Shown: positions 34,558 to 45,911 of the stretch, piece by piece
Position numbering within the stretch: the stretch's first letter is position 1
Layout: the number at the start of each line of letters is the position of its first letter
Assembly: GCA_027943335.1 (NCBI GenBank)
Contig: BSBK01001293.1
Coordinates: 169,628-233,627, forward strand
Reading direction: 5' to 3'
Origin: Chamaecyparis obtusa
Taxonomy: Eukaryota > Streptophyta > Pinopsida > Cupressales > Cupressaceae
Length of the DNA: 64,000 nt
Program-made: the position numbers and the translations under genes
Notes under the pieces: model-generated
Told to the model about the DNA's origin: nothing
Database searches by the model: none
Seen by the model: the letters and a program-made list of their open reading frames with translations, nothing else

Positions 34558-35673
34558 TGTTGGCAAGTTGATTACACTAGTTTATATGACTTAATATAGT
34601 GTTTTCATTATGGAAGCAAAGTCATATATTATTTTGGATTCAGTACACTTGATGAGAAGATAAAAAATTGGCTAAGTGTTGAAGACTAGACAGTGTACAA
34701 AGTACCTGAAGATCAAAGCATCAGCACACGTGCATACAATAGAATTATGGTATGCACCCTAGAAGTTAAGTTGGTAACATAATATTCATGCTAAGTCTAA
34801 GAGTGTATGATCAAAAGGTTCAGTATGAGGAAGATATAGAGAGTTCAAGTTGCACATACAGTGAATGCCAGAGAAGAACAGAGCAAGCGGTCGACTATTG
34901 GTATTTTGGTTTGCAGTTATATTATTATGTTGTAAAGGCTATGTGCCTATTGTAATTAGGTTTTCAATATGTAATTATGTTTTTTTTTAAACACACTTCA
35001 AAAAATTCAATTGGAAGTGTTGTATGTAATTGGTTAAAGGGTCGACTTAGTTATTTGTTTTGTATGTGCATATAAATATGAGATGTGCCCATTGTAATTA
35101 GCATGTGAGTCGATATAGAGTTGAGATAAGAAGAGAAGAAGTATGTAAAGATTTGATGAGATGTATTAGAGCTTTGCAAGAGGTCAAAGCATTAGCGCAT
35201 CAAAGGAACTGATCAGACAAGAAGTGTCACAGTGACAGTTCATCCAGCAAATATATTATGTAACTGAGATCAGGAAGTTGTAGCCTTCACCACTTGAGCA
35301 GTGAGCTCTAGGATAGTGCGTCTACACCCGTAATAGGGTTTATTATAAAATAATCCTAATAGGGTTAGACCCTTGACCAAGTCACTATACTAAACATATT
35401 GTAAAGAAACTCCTAACAGGGTTAAGGAACTTCTAACAAGCATCATAAAACACTAGTAAATAATATTAGTGGTTATCAATTCCCACCGGGGTTTTTACCT
35501 ATTTGGGTTTCCCCATAACCATATTGGTATTATGTGTTGTGTTCTTCTATATTGTTTATGTTAATGTTCATTTCAGTACTTAAGCATTCAAGTTAAGATT
35601 AAAGAGCTAAGAAAAAGATTTAATTTAGTGAACATTGATTCACGGCCCCCTCTTAGTGTTCCCATTCCTAACA
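34558..35673 (+). repeat. Element III 3' LTR
   Basis: 1116 bp, TGTTGGCAAG to CCTAACA, with intact TG...CA ends. Followed by GTATT (35674-35678). Confidence 0.9.
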
Positions 35674-35678
35674 GTATT

Positions 35679-37291
35679 CCAATGACCCTTATAGATAGGG
35701 ATGAGTTGATCCTAAGAAGGAACTGATTGTTTCTACATTATATTTTATGATGACATCATGAGATTCATGTAGATCAGCTTTGTCTTATATTAATCATGAA
35801 TTTATCATTGGGGGTCATGACGGATGTATTAAGGGACCCTACCCCGATCCTATCATTGAATTTTTTTTTCCTACATTATAGACTTTGTAATTAGAAAAGA
35901 TATGTTGATGCACTATGGATTTATATTCTGATGGATAGAAGCTTAACCTCTGATTCATGATGTACTCTTTTCATGTTGCTTATGTACTCATGTCAATAAT
36001 TCTTGGATGCTCTATGTTTGAAATAGGGTTAATTGAATTCAGTTAATCTTTATGATAGTAAAATTTAGTGCATATTTTGTGGAAATTGAATTAGAACAAG
36101 GTAATTTAAATAATAAAAAGGTGAAATATATATTCTCATGTAGTTAAGATTGTTTTTCAGGTGTATGTAATTTCTAGACGTAATGCAGTAGGAAAGGTGT
36201 GTTGAGTTGAGAATTGAGCTGGTAGAATATATACCCTTTATGAATATTGAAATGTTACTATTTGGATATGCATGCTTAGGTAAAAGACCATTGGAAGTTA
36301 TTTTATGTTGAGACATGTATTATTAGAAAAGTGATTATTAGGTCACAATGTTGAGTAGGAGTTTTTTCTTAGTATACTTTGATGTTATAGTAATGCAAGA
36401 AAAGAAAATTAGTTGAATTATTGCTTGTAAATGATTTAGGACATATTCTATGATTTAATTTTTAGGTTTTGATGTTATGGTATTTGATGAATTATTTAAT
36501 TTTGAATATTATTCCTGAATATAATTTTTATACAAAAAAATTTCATGTGATATGATCAAGGTTAGGAAGTTACGTTAATTAATATATTTATGTATCTTGA
36601 ATTAACTTGTTTTGGAAATTGAGTAATGTATTATTGATATTATATGAATTTCTTGTGAAATAGTATGGATGTAGTTGGATTATATGATGTGTTTAAGTGT
36701 GATTAATATGGTTCATTTTATATGAATATGACATTTGATATCTCATGAGCTACTGATATTTTGTCTAGTGTGCAAGAAATAACCATAGATTAAACAAGAG
36801 GAAATTAAAGATGGATGCATTTCAAAATTTTGTAATGCCATGGTTATATCCAAAGGGAGAAATAACCTCTTTATTATGTATAATGTTGTAAATTAATATT
36901 TTATTTCATTATTTAATTTTTCTTTTTTTTAATTTTAAATTAATGTCTACTTGGCATGCCATGTGTGTAGTGATGTGTTGTAACTTTATGTGGTGTCAAT
37001 TGACACATGTTGTGAGTTGGCATGGCCAAGTGAATTGTTTATTATTTGTCTTCACCCTTGAGTCACCTTATATAATTCCAAGGTTAGATATCTTGGTTGT
37101 TGAGCCATGGGAAGGAATCTTAGGTTTACTTTGGGTTGGGGGTAAAATTTGACCAATAGGATGTTTTTAGACCATTTTTGCCTCTTCTAAAGATGCTTTT
37201 TTGAAAGGTGATGAATTTTAGAAGTGTGTCATATCTTCCTCTCTTTTCAATTTTGAATTTCCCTCTTGTTGAAGAGAGAATCCTTCGATAG
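35679..37291 (+). repeat. Element V 5' LTR, segment 2
   Basis: Matches 59150 to about 60815 in the 3' LTR (CCTTATAGATAGGGATGAG; ATGTGGTGTCAATTGACA). The bases GATAG at 37287-37291 are the left duplication of element IV. Compared with the other copy it lacks about 90 bases near 37120. No gene; short open frames lack domains. Confidence 0.85.
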
Positions 37292-38529
37292 TGTTGGAAA
37301 TATAAGTGGGAAAGTAATACTAAGAGGAGGGGGGGGTGAATCAAATATTACCTACTTTAACCTATTCAAATTGATAAAAATTTATGCATGACATAAACAA
37401 AAATTGATCATTGTAAGAAACTAACCATATTAAGCAGCATACATGAAATCACTCATAACATCATAATTTTGGTAACCCAGAAACCCTTGAAAGGTAAAAT
37501 TGGGGTGAGGATGACACCCATGAATCTTCACTACTCCAGTAATAAGTTTTGCCTATTAAGGCTACAAAATGTGATCAATTCATGATCTACCCTATGAAAG
37601 GTCTACTTTGTTAAAAGCTAAAAGACTTATGTAGTCTACCTTGTCAAGGATTTATAAACTTACAAAAAAGTAAGCACTCAGTAAAGAGATTACATAAAGT
37701 CTGTTAAGACTACTTGGTTAGATTTACCCTGATAAACTAGTTAAAATGTCTTAGTACATGATCTTTTAGCTTGCACTTGTATGCAGATTATAGATCTCCT
37801 CTTTATTGTATATTAGTGATCTCTTCTATCTGATCTTTCTTGATTCTATCCTTTCACTGCTTAGCTCGGTCACTAGACTCTATCTGAATACTTGACTATT
37901 CTGAATATACCTCTCTGATCATTCTCTCATACTCATTCTATCTCAATATCTCTTTTTCTCTTTGATTCACACACTTCTCTTGGTTTAGATCTTGACCTTA
38001 TATAGTAACAAAAATGTTTTACCGATTCAAGATCTACGGTTCAAATTTATTTCTATTGCCACTTAAGCTATACAATTTTTTGATTGGCTCTAGGTATTAC
38101 ATAGGGATTAATAATTATAAGATGGATGTATAATTACCTCTATAATTACCTCAAAAAACAAAGTACAGAACACCACTATCACCAAAAATGGTTTACCTTG
38201 ATCATTGTGCCATTTCAAACTTGTATGTCATTCCTGGCTAACTTAGCAAAAGTTATTCCTAGTACTCGACATTAACTGTACTCGGCATCTGTTAATCTTC
38301 TCTGTCACTCGGTAATCATTGTATATGTAACTCAAAAAAAACTATACTCAACATAATACAAACACATCGTGACCATGACTTTACTCGGCAGTACTACTGC
38401 TCGGTAAGTATACAATACATAACTCGGCCTTTACAAAATGACTCAATCACAGTGATGACCGACCATCATTACCTAGATATATGACAAAGTGTGAAGCACT
38501 AATGGTCAACAAAACTATAGAGATCTACA
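37292..38529 (-). repeat. Element IV 3' LTR
   Basis: Collinear with 44667-45906. It has several CTCGG half-sites (38268-38430) and a G-run (plus strand) near 37326-37338. A TATA-like string is at 37997-38004. Confidence 0.92.
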
Positions 38530-38710
38530 ATCTCCCCCTTTGACATTAGTGACAAAAACACTTTGTCATGACATTTGTACTTACAATTACAAAAATATGT
38601 TTGTACTAGCCTAATACTCCCCCTGAGATATATATATATACATTCAAAATTTTTGTTACTTGTCCTTGTTCTATCCTTGTCTTGTCATGTCATGATGATC
38701 CCCCCTTGTT
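38530..38710 (-). other. Element IV 3' region with polypurine tracts
   Basis: Element-strand tracts: TCAAAGGGGGAGAT touching the LTR (38530-38543), TCAGGGGGAGT (38616-38627) and AAGGGGGGATC (about 38697-38708), the last overlapping the end of ORF2. Confidence 0.75.
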
Positions 38711-41700
38711 TTTGACATAATGAATCTCTTCATCAGTAGGCAGCTCACAAAATTTATCCAGAAAAGGTTTATGCAGCACCATGATCATGTAAAGTGCATT
38801 CATCCAAGCTGTTGAAGCAATGTTTTAAACTTCTGTCTGCACTTCTAGATCGGTAGCTAAAATGATGAAGCTCTCAGCTGTGGACAAATGTGGATTACTC
38901 TATGTTAATTCCTTAGCCTTTTCTAACTTTCTCTGTATGGCCTCCAGATGAGGTGTCAAAATTGTTTGGATAGAGAGTAGGCGAGAATGAATCTTGCCAT
39001 CATTAGCCATCAGCTCAGCTAACTTACCTTGGGTTTGCATGATTTTAACATAATGCACTACACTGGTGTCTACATCCAAGCTCAGGGACTGACTTGTAGC
39101 CTTAATCTTTTGTTTTAGAGTATCAAGCAGTTGTTGATTCTCATTAGTGAATAGTTCAACATTATAGATTTTGGCCAATAGAGACTATCCATTCACAACT
39201 AACTCATCGGTCTCCTTTACCAAAGTAGACATCTCATCCTGTTTCACTACTATTTCAACAGATATCTTCTCAAGCATTTTGGTCTCAAACTTCCATTCTG
39301 ACCACTCAAATAACTTATCACTTGCACAGCTAACTTCATTAGTTAAGTTTTGGACAATGTGTACAAGTTGTTCTAATATGGGGGTAGAACTATTTACATC
39401 TGATAAGTCATAAAATTCATTAAATAGATCTTTTATTTCATAAAGGACCTATTTTTTCTGATGTTCCCTTCAAAGTTCTACTTGCCTACTTTTCCTTGTC
39501 AGCAAATCCTTCAATATCTACAATTTCTCATAAGAGAGGTTATCGGTATCCCATTTAGGAATAACAATGACCTCATCAATTGTTACCTCAGCATTCTCCT
39601 TCTATGCTCTCGGTGGTGTGCTTCCACTCGACATCTATACAAGAGATTTTATTGCCTCTTGCTCCTTTGTCTCTTGCTCCTCAATGAAGTTTCCTTTGAT
39701 ATTTGCTTCTCCTTTCCCCTTATCCTCTGCATGAGGACTAATAGCTTGTCCATCTAACTTATTTCCCTGTTCTTCTTTGTTGTTATCTTCCATAGGAGGA
39801 CTTTGGATTTTTCCTTCTACTTTGTCCTCTTCCTCGACAGATGTAGATTGAGTTAGTGGTACGGACTTGATGGGTTCCTCGATAAGGCTTGTACCGACTA
39901 ACTTGTCAATAGTAGCAACTTTAGGTAGAGTAAGATTCACATCAACAAATTGTGTGCCAGTAATTTTTGGATAATCCATGACCTATAATAGTACAATGTT
40001 ACTACTTAGTAGAAGTGTATCATTTGCTTTCATATTCTTTAAATCATCCTCTGTCAAAAATGAATTCTTGATGGGGCTCTCCTCGAGTATGTCAACAATG
40101 TGAACCTCAGATGTTTCCTATGCTTTCACTTCCTTACGAGTTCCAGTCTCCATTTTATTTTGTTTGATTTCAAGTTCAATAACTTTTGAAGTAGTAGCAT
40201 CCTTTCCTTCATCCTTGTTGATCAACAATCCAAACACTATCTTCCAGATTTTTATACTTTCTTATACAACTTCTTCAACCTTGTGTTGAAGAATTAGATA
40301 ATCTCTAAGTTTGGGATCAAACTTACCTCTGTATTGTTCAATTATCTTTTTGATGTTGGTAGGGGTGAGAGTGGACTCAACTTTTGCTAATGTACTCTCC
40401 CTTATTTCCTTTTCTATTTGCAAAGCATATTCCTATTTCTATGCAACCCTATTGCATAATTCCTTGGGAATTCTATTTTCAATTTGAATTGGTAGCATCT
40501 TGAAAGTGCACAACATTTCAAGAATAGCATCTTCTACTTTCTCTTTATCTCCAATGCTCATGTTCCCAAATTTTAAACTTTTCAACTCATCCACTATTGT
40601 AGAGCTATTAATCTTATGACATAATTCATCAACAGTGAGTTGTTGTGTACCCTGTTGTGTAACCTTCCCCTTTACTCCTTCATCACTTTCAGTTTCTTCA
40701 TCATCGTCTTGTGCTAGAACAAGTTTCCTTCTTAGCCTCTTCACAACCTTAGTCGACACTCCTTGGGTAGTGTGGGTTTTCACTTAGCAGATGCAAGTGG
40801 AATCTTAGGAGTCTTGGCAAAAGATCTTCTAGTTCTGGGCCTAAGTGATGGTTTTGATGACACTTTAGGTTTCAACATTATTTTCTTAGTCGGGGATTCG
40901 ACAATTACTAGTTTGTTCTCTTTCTCTTCTTCTTTTTCACTACCACTAGTTTCACTGTATTCATCTTCTCCCAATCCTTGGATCAACTCTAGTGGTGCAT
41001 CCTTCTCAGATTCTTTGACATAATTTTCTAAATTTTTCACTATCTTCTTTCTTTTCCTCTTTGTGGTGGCAGCCAATAATCCCAAAGAGATCTTGGATTT
41101 GGCTTTAGCAAATGTCCCAAAGTAAGGTGCTTTACTATCAATTCCTTCAGCTAGGAGGGTTGTGATTGTAGTAGTGGCTTCATCTATGTTAAGTTCATAG
41201 GGTAATGGCATTAACTATGAAACCCTAGGTAGAACTACCTGTGGATAAGTAAAATTTGTGTCTACTAGAAAACATACATCCTTGTTGTATTTTTCAATCA
41301 AAGACATAGGGACTCTAGTCCTATTTCTCATCTTCTTTTTAAACCCAATGAAATAATTATCCATTATTCCTTAAAAATCATCTCCAATCTGATTTATAAA
41401 TTCATTTATTTGAACAGTGATTGGTTTCTTCTTGTCCCATGTAACATCTCCATGTGTAGGAAAACTCTTCTTGACATAAAAGAACAAATATATCAGTAAG
41501 GAACCAAAATTACACATAGAATTTTTCACCATCTGGATGGAGTTCAAGTTCTTAGCAAGTTGAGTCAGATGGAGCTTGGCAAGGTCATACGTGTGTCCTT
41601 TCTTGATTATCATCCATGCTTGGTCCACTACCATATAGGGGACGTTGTCCAACTGACTAAATTGATATAACTTGTGCGAGATGACTCTAACAACAAAGTC

Positions 41701-42266
41701 AATTTTCGGATCAACTATGGTGGAAATTGTCATTCCTCGTTTGTTCCAAATTGCTTGGGTGTTAGCTTGAATATCTTCCTTACCTGTACATTTCATCATT
41801 CTTTTCCTTCAATTGTAGGGTAACCAGTGACTTTATGTATCATTTCCTTTGTAATCTTCACTAGTCCATCTTCCAACCATAAATTCATGTCGTGTACTTG
41901 ACTCAAAATGATCTTTATCCATTCCACTTTAAAATTTTGTGGGAAATCTAGGGCATGCACTAACCCTCGATCAACAACAACCTTATGTTCTAGCTTCAAC
42001 ACTCTGTTGACACATAGTTTATCATAAGCTTCCTTGATCTCGTAATCACTGATTTCTCCAATTTTACACATGTAGCAAGACCTAACATCGTTCATTAATA
42101 ACACATTCTCTAGAATGGAAGATAGGGCTCCATTTAAATCTCCTTTAATTGCAATCTCTGATATTGCCTTGAATACCTTTGGCTTAAAAACTTCATTCCT
42201 TACTAATTGCACATTAAAAACTTCCATCCCTTACTTCTTGATTGGTGCAGATGAAGATGATGCCAT
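38690..42266 (-). pseudogene. Element IV ORF2: large conserved protein, homologue of element II ORF2
   Basis: ATG 42266 (MASSSSAPIKK) followed at once by TAA, then open. It ends at TGA 38690-38692, about 1,190 codons. Frame changes lie near 41797 and 40781, with stops in between, for example TAG before LMPLPYELN near 41218. Blocks in the same order as element II: DLNGALSSI, KLCVNRVLKLEHK, LDFPQNFKVEW, ILSQVHDMNLWLE, ITKEMIHKVTGYP, FGSLLIYLFFYV, SLIEKYNKDVCFLV, PLPYELNIDEA, KAPYFGTFAKAK. The C-terminal part (38900-39178) aligns with element II at LLSIQTILTPHLEAIQ against LLDIQNMILPIMNTMY. A long Ser/Thr/Glu-rich and coiled-coil middle differs in length. Function unknown. Confidence 0.82.
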
Positions 42267-43254
42267 TTTGAACAATAATTTCCAAGAAAAAAATTTCTCG
42301 GTAGAGTACCTTTTTCATCAATAACTCTACAAATAAATTTTGTCGACGGCACACTAAGAAAATTCAAAATCGCCTTTCCAAAACTAGTTTCACAAACTCT
42401 GAATCACTCTCTGAAATCTCAAATAGCCTGGTGAAATAAAATTAACGACAACTTTCCACTTTATAGAATTTGAAAAATAGAATTAGGGCTATTAGGATAA
42501 TAAGTAGAAAATGCAAATATTAACAAACAAGAGAGAACACAATAACATAGAATTTAACGTGGTTCACCCAATCCTTGGGCTACATCCACCAATAGCGAGT
42601 CCAATATCTTTATTATTATCTAGTGATTACAATCTAAAACCTGTAACTCAATACCACCGCAGGAAGCTACAATAATCCCTTATACATTCAATCTCAAACC
42701 CTAAGCCCTTTTTACAAGTATTTTTGACATAACGAAATTAGGGAAAAAATACTCCAACTAATAGAACATAGATGGCCAACACTTTACAATATTATTAAGC
42801 CATTCTTAGCAAGGGGCGCTACCTCTTGACCCCATCAGGGGCTCTGCCCCTTGACCCCGCCTAGGGCACTACCCTAAGACCCCGTAAGGGGCTCTACCCC
42901 TTGACCCTATGGATAAGTCTGATTAGGCTCCACATACATAACAAGGGCCTCATAAATGCTCCGTATAGGTTTTGGTGGTATACAACTGTCTCGGCAAACT
43001 CACAAGCTTGGTCAATATAACCATTGTGATATAGCTTGGCATATATAGCATTTCGGCCATAGCAGGTGCTCGGCATACATTGATAGCTCGATCAAGACAC
43101 CGATGCTCAACATCAAAATGAAATTCTCTATTTTTCTCAGATATGTCCTAATGCATCTTTATCTATGCAGATATGGACTTTTGCTCAATTCTATGTTAGG
43201 AACTAATGAAAAATAAGACTTTGCAAGACTCAGTTCCAAACATACCTTCTATGC
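42267..43254 (-). other. Spacer between the genes of element IV, with a possible inserted LTR remnant
   Basis: About 990 bases, more than double the spacer in element II. From about 42430 to 42930 the sequence has a TTTAACGTGG string also found in the copia LTR (26123 and 31998), and four GC-rich units at 42811-42910. This may be a solo LTR or fragment of another element, but I cannot fix its ends. No coding content. Confidence 0.45.
42811..42910. repeat. GC-rich 24-26 bp tandem repeat, 4 copies
   Basis: Units of type AGGGGCTCTGCCCCTTGACC, each with an inverted pair GGGGC/GCCCC around a 3-base loop. It stands out in an AT-rich window. Confidence 0.88.
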
Positions 43255-44601
43255 TTAATTGGAAAAGGTGTGATCACCTGATCCATCAGATTGGGTGACC
43301 ATAGATGTCCTAGCTTCACTTGAGTTTTCTTCTTCTTTCTTCCTCCATGTCTTTTCCATCTGATTCTTCAGTTTCTCATGGATATCTTCATTCTGGTTAT
43401 TATCATTGCTCAGCATGGGTGATCTACAATCTTTCTTTAAGTGACTGACCTTATTACATTTGTAATAAACCATGCTTCCATTCATCCAACTTTTGGATTT
43501 TCCTCTAAAATGAGTCTTCATGCAATTTTCTCCGATGTGTCCATATTTACCACAATAATGGAAATTATACCAAGTGTTGTAATCCCAATTGTATAAGTTG
43601 TGCTTTGTGACTAGCTTGGTTTGTTCATTTGATGACCACCTAGGTCTAGATCTACATTCAAATGCTTTGTGCCCATATTTCTGACAATTGAAACAACTTC
43701 CTTGAAACTTAGGTGAGGTGGATGAATTGCTAGCCTTAAATCTACATTCATGTGCTTGATGTCCATTCTTCTTGTAGTTAAAACAATGTCCATTAAACTT
43801 AGGTTTAGAATCAGACTTACCATGTTTGCTTCTACATATGTTGGTTGTATGTCCTGGCTTTCCACAGTAACAACATGTGGGCTTGGTGTTCTTTGGTTTA
43901 GCAATCTTTTGTTCTTCATTCTTTGATGATTCTTCTTCTTCAGTAGATGAATGTTCATTCAGTCCAAGTCCAGATCTATCATTGGATCTTCTAGGTGATC
44001 TTAACATCTCTTCAAAATATTTTGCAGCTTCATTGGGTTTGTTCATCCTTTCATTGATTTCCTTTTCAATTCTCAATTCATGTTTCAACTAATCACTTTC
44101 AGACCTTAGTTGATTGATTTCCATATCTTTCCTGCCCAATTCCTGATTAACTAGCAGTAGTTGATTTACCATATCTAGTTGATTATTAGTCAACCTTTTC
44201 ATGCCACTTGTTCTTTCATCTAGCCCGATTGCAATTTGTCTTTTGTCTTCTTCAGCCATTGCCTTATCATCTTCAGCTTTCTTTTTCGGTTCCTCTAATT
44301 CACAAAGTCTGATAGATTGAATTTCTTGTTCTCTCTTTAGAGTTCTGATGTCATCATTTAGTATGGTATTTTTCTCCAGTAGTTCTTTTATAGCTTTATC
44401 ACTCTTGGTAGAGTTACCATTGTCAAATAGTCCAGAGATGTCTTCTTCTTTGTACTATGGCTCATTTTGTTGAATTGCAATCTCTCTTCTCTTGCTTAAG
44501 GATTTCTTCAATTCTCCTCTGGCTGCTTCCAGTTGTTTTAATGCCTGTCGTACTTCAATCTTTTGATTTTGTATGATCTTCCCCAGTTTATAAGCTTCCA
44601 T
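43255..44601 (-). pseudogene. Element IV coiled-coil zinc-knuckle protein (Gag-like)
   Basis: ATG 44601 (MEAYKLGKIIQNQKIE) to the stop at 43255, 449 codons in one frame with two TAG codons (after IQQNEP near 44457, and after RSESD near 44091). N-terminal 220 residues are coiled coil and align with element II (KAIKELLEKN against NAVKELLEKN; RTLKREQEI against RKLKREQEL). Zinc knuckles: CCYCGKPGHTTNIC, CFNYKKNGHQAHEC (second Cys lost), CFNCQKYGHKAFEC, FHYCGKYGHIGENC (first Cys lost) and YKCNKVSHLKKDC (first Cys lost). Five knuckles in the same order as element II. RNA binding is inferred. Confidence 0.83.
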
Positions 44602-44652
44602 TTTATGATCTTTTTCCTCAAGTGGTTAGACTTCCTTAAGAGAAACCTTGTT

Positions 44653-44664
44653 ACTCTAATACCA
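44653..44664 (-). other. Primer binding site of element IV
   Basis: TGGTATTAGAGT on the minus strand, two transitions away from TGGTATCAGAGC, two bases after the LTR end. Confidence 0.78.
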
Positions 44665-44666
44665 AT

Positions 44667-45906
44667 TGTTGGAAATATAAGTGGGAAAGTAATACTGAGA
44701 GGGGGGGGGTGAATCAGATATTACCTACTTTAACCTTTTCAAACTGATAAAAATTTATGCATGACATAACCAAAACTTGATCATTGTAAGCAACTAAACA
44801 TATTAAGCAGTATACATGAAATCACTCATAACACCATAATTTTGGTAACCTAGAAACCCTTGAAAGGTAAAACTAGGGTGGGGATGACACCCACAAATCT
44901 TGACTACTGTAGAAATAAGTTTGCCTGTTAAGGCTTAAAAAATGTGATCAATTCATGATCTACCCTGTGAAAGGTCTGCTCTGTTAAAAGCTAAAAGACT
45001 TATGCAGTCTACCTTGTTAAAGGATTTATAAACTTACAACAAAGTAAGCATTCGGTAAAGAGATTACATAAAGTCTGTTAAGACTACTCAGTTAAGAGAT
45101 TTACCCTGATACACTGGTTAAAATGTCTCAGTACCTGATCTTTTAGTTTGCACTTGTATGAAGATTATAGATCTCCTCTTTACTGTATATTAGTGATCTC
45201 TTCTATCTGATCTTTCTTGATTCTATCCTTTCACTGCTTAGCTCAGTGACTGGACTCTATTTGAATACTTGACTATTCTGAATATACCTCTCTGATCATT
45301 CTCTCATACTCATTTGATCTCAATATCTCTTTTTCTCTCTGATTCACACACTTCTCTTGGTTTAGATCTTGACCTTATATAGTAACAAAAATGTTTTACC
45401 AATTCAAGATCTATGGTTTAGATTTATTTCTATTATCGCTTAAGCTATACAATTTTTTGATTGGCTCTAGGTATTACATAGAGATTAATGATTATAAGAT
45501 GGATGTGTAATTACCTCCATAATTGCCTCAAAAAACAAAATACAAAACACCACTATCACCAAAAATGGTTTATCTCGATCATTGTGCCATTTCAAACTTG
45601 TATGTCATTCCTAGCTAACTCGGCAAAAGTTATTCTTGGTACTCGGTATTAACTATACTCGGCATCTGTTAATCTTCTCTATCACTCAGTAATCATTGTA
45701 TATGTAACTCGGAAAAAACTATACTTGGCATAATACAAACACACAGTGACCATGACTTTACTTGGCAGTACTACTGCTCAGTAAGTATACAATACATAAC
45801 TTAGCGTTTACAAAATGACTCAATCGCAGTGATGACCGACCATCATTGCCTAGATATATGACTAAGTGTGAAGCACTAATGGTCAAAAAAACTATAGAGA
45901 TCTACA
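44667..45906 (-). repeat. Element IV 5' LTR
   Basis: 1240 bp; in element orientation starts TGTAGATC at 45906 and ends TTTCCAACA at 44667. A run of nine or more C (element strand) is near its 3' end (about 44700-44710). Confidence 0.92.
45374..45381 (-). promoter_or_regulatory. Probable TATA box of element IV 5' LTR
   Basis: TATATAAG on the minus strand, about 525 bases into the LTR, also in the 3' LTR at 37997-38004. The CTCGG half-sites lie upstream of it. Confidence 0.5.
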
Positions 45907-45911
45907 GATAG

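Larger units (their letters stand above)
21321..35673 (+). mobile_element. Element III: pol-less LTR retrotransposon, holding a copia insertion
   Basis: LTRs 21321-22445 and 34558-35673, GTATT at both sides (21316-21320, 35674-35678). The 3' LTR starts TGTTGGCAAG; in the 5' LTR the TG has decayed to TT. The gene content parallels elements II and IV: a decayed coiled-coil zinc-knuckle gene, then a large ORF2 split by the copia element at 25883-33011. Without that insertion it is about 7.2 kb, the same size as element II. No pol domains of its own. Confidence 0.85.
37292..45906 (-). mobile_element. Element IV: pol-less LTR retrotransposon with zinc-knuckle gene and ORF2
   Basis: LTRs 37292-38529 (1238 bp) and 44667-45906 (1240 bp). 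GATAG at 37287-37291 and 45907-45911. On the minus strand it runs: 5' LTR (TGTAGATC...CCAACA), primer site, coiled-coil zinc-knuckle gene, spacer with an extra GC-rich repeat stretch, ORF2, three purine tracts, 3' LTR. No pol domain is present. It is a different family from II by LTR sequence but has the same two genes. Confidence 0.88.
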
